DNA of 12,416 nucleotides from Emergomyces orientalis (lineage: Eukaryota; Ascomycota; Eurotiomycetes; Onygenales; Ajellomycetaceae). The notes under the pieces are model-generated. The model saw nothing but the letters and a program-made list of their open reading frames with translations, was not told where the DNA came from and did not search any database. This document shows positions 7,452 through 12,416 of this stretch, one piece after another. Position numbers and translations under genes: made by a program. The number at the start of each line of letters is the position of its first letter. The first letter of the stretch is position 1. The stretch covers positions 1 through 12,416 of the forward strand of contig MOWL01000040.1 of NCBI GenBank assembly GCA_002110485.1, given 5' to 3'.

Positions 7452-7993
7452 CGATGCAGTAAGCGAGACGATAATAATCAAAATAGTGTGTTGCGGAATG
7501 ATGGAGGTGGAAGGTTTTAAATAAAATAAAAAAAAGCAATCCGGGCCATAACCTGTTGGACGTCTGAGTGGTTGTATTGGCAGCTTTCTACGGAGTACTG
7601 AGGGCTATATATGCTGTGTGCGGGACGCTCGTCCGTACTAGGAAGCCCACGGCTCCCACACAATCTGCTATGTCACGTGCAGAGGAGCTACTGATGATTG
7701 AGCAGATAGCACTCATAACAGTATTATCATCATCACTGCGACTCATCAGCATCCAGCATCTATCAGCCTTGAAAGAAACTTCCCCACTACTTGTTCCAGT
7801 TCACTCAGTATCTATATATACTCAGTGAATCTAATCACTACATGCTTTCAGTCAACTGACGATAGCACCATTCCACCTGTGTGATAGCATATCTCTCCAT
7901 TTATCATTCTTCACACTTCGATGACAAGCCTGCCCGATGAAATAATCACAACGTATTTTCGTTGAATGGCATTCATTTCATATCCCGTTCATC
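7452..7993 (+). promoter_or_regulatory. Upstream region of the ArfGAP gene
   Basis: CpG content returns here. The stretch holds an A-rich run (7517-7536) that may be the tail of an old element, a CACGTG box (7674-7679), and an inverted repeat with 12-bp arms (7800-7811 and 7818-7829, one mismatch, 6-base loop). Short ORFs start at 7921 and 7966. No credible long gene is present. The transcription start cannot be placed from sequence alone. Confidence 0.45.
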
Positions 7994-8022
7994 ATGGGAA
8001 ATATAGGCAGCAGGCCCGATGA
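7921..8022 (+). promoter_or_regulatory. Two abutting upstream ORFs in the ArfGAP leader
   Basis: An ORF of 14 codons plus stop runs 7921-7965. The next ATG (7966) follows its TGA with no gap and opens an ORF of 18 codons plus stop (7966-8022) that overlaps the main ATG at 7994 in another frame. If the transcript starts upstream of 7921, these would be expected to limit initiation at 7994. The ORFs are visible; their inclusion in the mRNA is inference. Confidence 0.4.
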
Positions 8023-11000
8023 ACCAGGCTCCATCTATCTCAAGGACCAGACAAAATGTAAGCCTTGACATCAGCCGTCGAGAATCCCCGCCGCACCACC
8101 CTATCCGACTTACTGATGACTTTTCCCTTTTATTCCTATTACAGTGGCCATTGCATCCGTCATAATCAGCAACTCTCGCGGAAATGTCCTCCTGAATATT
8201 GCACCGAATCCATTCCCCTCGACGAGGATTTTACCGAGGAGGGACCCCGGAGATGATAGACCCATTGAATATATCCAGGTCAATTTACCTTATCTCATCC
8301 TTCATCTCCTCTCCACTTCTATTGCGCTGATGGAAAAAGACTAATGCTGGTTACTGTAGGACTCCGAGTCATCGCCAACTGGAATGCCGTCGTTTCTTCT
8401 AAAACTGAGTAATGATGACGAGTTGAATTTTCGCTTCACCTTTTTCGTTCGTCAGGGACAGACGAAGCAACTTGCCCCTTCGACAACCAACGGTGTGGCG
8501 ACTTGCCTTCCCGAGGCAATCGATACGGTTCTCACTGGCCTTACGTTTGCGCATGCATCGAATTCAAGAGATTTGGATAACCTGGTCACGCGGGAATTCC
8601 ATGCCAACCCCAATTTACAAAATAACTCCAATGTCAAACACGTGGGGAATTTCTCAACGTCAGGGAACCCCTCAATCCAATTTGACTGGTCGTGGAAATG
8701 GAAACCTCCTAGACAAGCGGAGGATAGAGGTGGGGGTTGGCGCAACTGCTGTAGCTTTCTCGACTACGATCAGAGAACGAATCGGCTCAACACTCTTGCA
8801 ACCTTTTCTTTCTGGGTCCATAACGTGCCTAGACCTTCGTCCAGTCCTCAGCTTCCTTCTCCTGGATTTGACCTGAATGTCCCTCCTCGCTATCGGATAC
8901 CCTCCTCTCAGTCCGTACAATCCCGGATAAGCGACACTGATGCTATTACTGATCAACAACCGCCTTCAACCCCTCCTGAGCTTGGCGACAACCTACAAGC
9001 TCCCCACCCTGTGCCACCACAAAGCTCTGTTAAGTTGGATGTGACATGTCAACGGCCAGGGGAAGACATGAGCGCAGTTGAAGATGGGCCGCTATTTCGT
9101 GCTACAATGAAGGCCTTGGAACAAAAAACTGGCAATATGCGGGCAAAGATGAAGAAGGTTTTGAAAAAGGCCGAAGCCGCATATCAGGCCCAAATTGCAT
9201 GTAACGATTCTGTTAGCGCTTTTATCACGGCGCTCAATGATGCATCTCTATCTAACGCCAATGCTATTCAGCCTGCATTGGAGCATTATTTTGACCGAAT
9301 TGCTCGAGAAATTCTCAATTACGAACAGCAAAATACCATACACCTTCAGAAACTCATCATTGAACCGCTCTCTAAGCTATATAACCACGACATCAAACAA
9401 GCGGAATCAAAGAAAAAGGACTTCGAGGAAGAAAGCAGAGATTATTATGCTTACGTGGGAAGGTACCTGGGTCAGAGGCAAGATTCCCTGAAAGAAAAAA
9501 AAAGGGTAGAAAGCGATTCGAAATATCAAACCAAACGACGGAATTTTGAATTAAAACGATTCGATTACTCATCATTCATGCAGGACCTTCATGGTGGACG
9601 AAAGGAGCAAGAAGTTCTATCTCACTTAACCAAGTATGCTGATACGCAAGCAAAAAATTACCTGTCTGCGGCGAAAAAAATTGAGGAGATGGTCCCTCAA
9701 CTGCAGGCGCTTATAGACGAGGTAACCGAAGCCGATAAAGAATTCCAGTTTCAGCGTACAGAGAGGGAAGAGAAGCGAAGGGCCCTAGAAAAAAGCACAA
9801 AGAAGTATATCGAACCTGGATCTGTATCAACCTCTGGTGTTTCTGCTCCAGGACCCGGAAATCTCAACTTCTCTCACCAATCTGACTCTGACCTTGGCCG
9901 AGCAGACAGTACAGGTTCACAGTTAAAAACAGCCGCCAATAACAATTCAGGGCTTTCGTCATCTCTGAACCCTTCTATTCTTATTGAAACACTCACGGGG
10001 GCTTCATCTACACCAACAGGATCACATAGATTCAGAGGCATTCGGGACTTAGAGGATCGTGACTCCTCTAATTCGATTCCCGACAACAGGTTCGAGGGTC
10101 AACATCGGAAGGAGGGGCTTTTATGGGCGTTATCCCGCCCAGGCTCTCACATAGATCCCAAAGGCATTAACAAACAAGCCTGGCATAAGTAAGTTTATCA
10201 TGTTGCTCACACTCACTTCAAACTTAAATGACTGTGATTTCTACTGAAAGGCTGAAGTTTTGTTCCTCATATTTCAAACCGTAACTAATTGTCATGTGGC
10301 AGGTTTTGGATTGTCCTAGACCAAGGAAAACTTTCAGAGTACAGCAATTGGAAGCAAAAGCTTGACTTACACATGGAACCGATCGATTTACGGATGGCCT
10401 CTGTTCGAGAAGCGCGTAATGCTGAAAGACGATTTTGCTTTGAGGTCATAACTCCTCAGTACAAGAGGATCTATCAGGCGACATCGGAAGAAGATCTTAA
10501 CGCCTGGATTATCGCTATAAACAACGCATTGCAGAGTGCTGTGGAGGGCAGAAGCCTTCCCCCTGCCTCCCTTCAGCAGCCAATGACTGATGGAGCTACT
10601 CGCCGTGATATTGGTTCCGTTTTAACCGGGAAGACCTCCCATTCAGTTCAACATGTATACTCCAATCCTTCTGTTTCTGGCGTTATTCGCCGAACCACAG
10701 TTGGCGCTCGACCGAGTTACGTTCGGAGCGATAGCAATAGTTATGAAGAGAATCCGTCGAAGCTTTTACAAACAATCCGCGATGCTGACCAAGGTAATTG
10801 TTGGTGTGCGGATTGCGGATCGTTGTCTAAAGTCGAATGGGTGTCAATCAATCTCGGGATCGTTCTCTGTATTGAATGCAGCGGGATTCATCGGTCGTTG
10901 GGCACACATATCTCAAAGATTCGCTCTCTAACCCTTGACATTCATTCATTTTCCAACGACATCGTCGAGATACTCCTCCAAGTTGGAAATCGTGTTAGCA

Positions 11001-11747
11001 ATATGATTTGGGAGTCCCGACTGGATCCGTCACTCAAGCCCACCGCGCAATCAAACAGAGAACAACGGCTGAAGTTTATTACAGCAAAGTATAGCGAAAG
11101 AGCATACCTTCAGCCTTTATCGGCTACACTTTCCCGTTACGCAACACCTGAAGAGACGCTTCTTGCTTCTATCAAAAGAAATGACATACAGGGGGTGTTA
11201 TACGGAATCGCGCTTCGCGCCAATCTCAATGTAACCGATCGCTCTCGGAATACCCATGCAGTGTTCCTGGCGCTTGCGGCCGCGGATCCGGCCTCTCCTG
11301 GTTCATTAGGACAGTCAATGATTATGGATACGAGATCTGTCGCCATACCTCCTTCGGCTGAGAAACATGTACCCTTTCCAATTGCGGAATTGCTTGTACA
11401 GAATGGGGCAGAAATTCCATCTGAAATGCCAACCATCCCTTTATCACCTGCAGCCCAGTTATATGTATACCAACGGACAGCTAAAATCAAGCGGGGGTTT
11501 TACAATCCAGCCAAGACCGCTTGCTTCATCCGTGGGGGGTTCGGAAATTGACACAGTCAGCGCCTTGCCCTTGATTCACAATAATAGCACTGCCTCATCC
11601 AACGGAGAGAACATATCAACAGCATCTTCACCAGCTTCCCATCCACTTTCCGGACTCGATAGCAAAGAGAGAGAGAGGTTGCAGAAGCGAGGTAGTGCTG
11701 GAGCTCGATTTGCAGGAAAGGTGGCGTCATTGGGATCTGATCGATAG
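7994..11747 (+). CDS. csx2: Arf GTPase-activating protein, BAR-PH-ArfGAP-ankyrin type (Csx2-like)
   Basis: This is a predicted GTPase activator for Arf, which controls vesicle budding and membrane traffic at curved membranes. I propose exons 7994-8057, 8145-8278, 8360-10188, 10303-11464 and 11511-11747; all phases match, giving about 1141 residues. The N-terminus MGNIGS fits N-myristoylation. A conserved region follows (about 67-230). The BAR domain (about 310-549) is helical and charged and senses curvature. The PH domain (about 650-755), from GLLWALSRPG to a C-terminal helix with LNAWIIAINNA, binds phosphoinositides. The ArfGAP zinc finger has C844, C847, C865, C868 and the arginine finger R873. 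An ankyrin-like region (about 957-1050) ends in ELLVQNGAEIP. The C-terminus (KRGSAGARFAGKVASLGSDR) is in another frame from about 11500: a 46-bp intron or a 1-base indel. The family call is firm; the Csx2 name comes from fungal annotation I recall. Confidence 0.92.
8058..8144 (+). other. Intron 1 of the ArfGAP gene
   Basis: The 87-bp intron has donor GTAAGC, a branch-like TACTGATGA about 30 bases before the end, and acceptor TTACAG. It is phase 1: the last base of exon 1 (T) joins TG to make Leu. Splicing connects MGNIGSRPDEPGSIYLKDQTK to AIASVIISNSRGN. Confidence 0.85.
8279..8359 (+). other. Intron 2 of the ArfGAP gene
   Basis: The 81-bp intron has the weak donor GTCAAT after CAG, a branch-like GACTAATG at 8339-8346, and acceptor CTGTAG. 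It is phase 0 and joins RPIEYIQ to DSESSPTGMPSFLLK. The donor is unusual, but reading frame and continuity on both sides support it. Confidence 0.8.
10189..10302 (+). other. Intron 3 of the ArfGAP gene, inside the PH domain
   Basis: The 114-bp intron has the consensus donor GTAAGT, an ACTAAT branch-like site at 10284-10289, and acceptor GTGGCAG. It is phase 2: AA plus G make Lys, joining NKQAWHK to FWIVLDQGKL, which restores a standard PH-domain strand. Without splicing, exon 3 would stop at 10192. Confidence 0.92.
11465..11510 (+). other. Possible 46-bp intron 4 of the ArfGAP gene
   Basis: GTATAC and ATCCAG could bound a 46-bp intron with a GCTAAAATC branch-like site. It is phase 0 and puts the ribosome in the frame that ends at 11747. 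The length is near the lower limit for fungal introns and the donor is imperfect. The alternative is a 1-base insertion, for example in the G run at 11493-11497, which would keep YVYQRTAKIK. Confidence 0.45.
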
Positions 11748-12416
11748 GGTCCGCGATTACCATTTTCCACTAGTTGATTCCTGCTGGTTGTTACGGTGGT
11801 GCGACCTCCTAGCCGCCTCGCTTGATGGTGATGGAGCTTATAAGGTTTTTTTTTCTTTCAACGCGGCGACGCCATTGTCACTCTCATGCCGTATGAAGTT
11901 ACGGAAATGCGAATCCCTATTTGAGAAGGAATAATAGTTATGATAGATGCATATCTCTAGGGTATGAACTTCCTGCTGCAACACCAGGCATTTGTCAGGA
12001 AGCCACAGTTACGTATCTAGTTTGCTTTTCTTTTTTTTCTCGGCCATTTTAACGCAATGCCTTTTATTGTGGCAACTCCCCCTCCAGTTGTTGATTTATG
12101 CTCCCGCCCAGCGTCGTCATTGTTACTTTATTTTCAATCAGTATTTTTATGTCCTTCTGGGTTGCGGGTATCTTTTGGATTTCCCTTACACCTCGTTTTC
12201 TGCTGGGTTGGAAATTGCCCTTCACACCCTTGATATCGCATGATACCTCAATGATAATGATAATATGATTTGATTATGGCAATGTGGATTTTGGTAGTAA
12301 TCTGGGTTTTGGTGCTTTAAGATGGTAGGCTAAACGGTTTCATAATACCTGCCTATTCCCGTTCGAGAGTAGGAGGATTGGGAATGAGGGCTGACAGACC
12401 TTAGGTAGAGGCATGG
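11748..12416. other. 3' flank of the ArfGAP gene, no gene seen
   Basis: This probably holds the 3' UTR and the start of an intergenic region. It has T-rich tracts (for example 12020-12040) and a short GATAAT-type run near 12245-12275. Open frames are short and lack recognisable features. No tRNA, rRNA or transposon end was recognised. Confidence 0.6.

Noticed and set aside
7284..7520. 78-codon plus-strand frame followed by an A-rich run, resembling the end of a LINE-type gene
   Set aside because: The translation matches no motif I know, and the frame is short and partly duplicated. Kept only as a possible decayed element.
7560..7650. tRNA-like A-box (GTCTGAGTGGTTGTATTGG) near 7563-7581
   Set aside because: No GGTTCRANNCC B-box at the right distance and no acceptor stem or anticodon arm could be drawn.
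11137..11490. 117-codon minus-strand frame over the ankyrin-like region
   Set aside because: It is antisense to a conserved coding exon and has no features of its own.
1..12416. CRISPR array, rRNA genes or bacterial operon structure
   Set aside because: No regularly spaced direct repeats of that type and no ribosomal RNA sequence. Introns and fungal protein families show a eukaryotic genome.

Overview
The window looks like nuclear DNA of a filamentous ascomycete, probably a member of the Eurotiomycetes. The evidence is a gene with short GT-AG introns (81-114 bp) and CTAAT/CTGAT branch-like sites, a BAR-PH-ArfGAP protein of the fungal Csx2 type, a Ty3/gypsy retrotransposon, and long stretches that have lost almost all CpG. 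CpG loss in repeats has been reported in Onygenales such as Coccidioides. The order-level guess is inference; no database search was possible.

Bases 1-5574 are the 3' part of a Ty3/gypsy LTR retrotransposon that runs in from the left edge. They hold reverse transcriptase (broken by about four frame changes between 615 and about 845), an intact RNase H-integrase region to 3160, a T-rich spacer, and a second large ORF (ORF3, 3581-4765, apparently continuing in another frame to 4920). After ORF3 come a promoter-like stretch with three CCAAT boxes, a polypurine tract (5231-5242) and a 3' LTR of about 332 bp. Gag, protease and the 5' LTR are outside the window. ORF3 sits where env-like genes sit in other Ty3/gypsy elements, but it has no signal peptide or membrane segment and I do not recognise it.

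Bases 5571-7450 are gene-poor, degenerate repeat-type DNA. Two blocks (5571-6307 and 6616-7451) contain zero and one CpG respectively. They enclose a 300-bp island (6308-6615) with many CpGs, a 46-bp tandem duplication and a 16-bp palindrome. This looks like old mutated sequence carrying a younger insertion. The CpG content also jumps at the 3' LTR edge, so the retrotransposon appears younger than its flank.

Bases 7452-7993 are the upstream region of a conserved housekeeping gene, with a hairpin and two short upstream ORFs. Bases 7994-11747 hold that gene: a multi-exon Arf GTPase-activating protein (N-terminal conserved region, BAR, PH, ArfGAP zinc finger, ankyrin-like region) with a possible N-myristoylation signal. 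Its C-terminus needs either a 46-bp intron or a 1-base indel to be read through. Bases 11748-12416 hold no gene I can support.

The retrotransposon and the ArfGAP gene do not work together. The window is a boundary between a transposon-rich segment and a gene. The most unusual item is ORF3 and the way it is packaged between two polypurine-like G runs.
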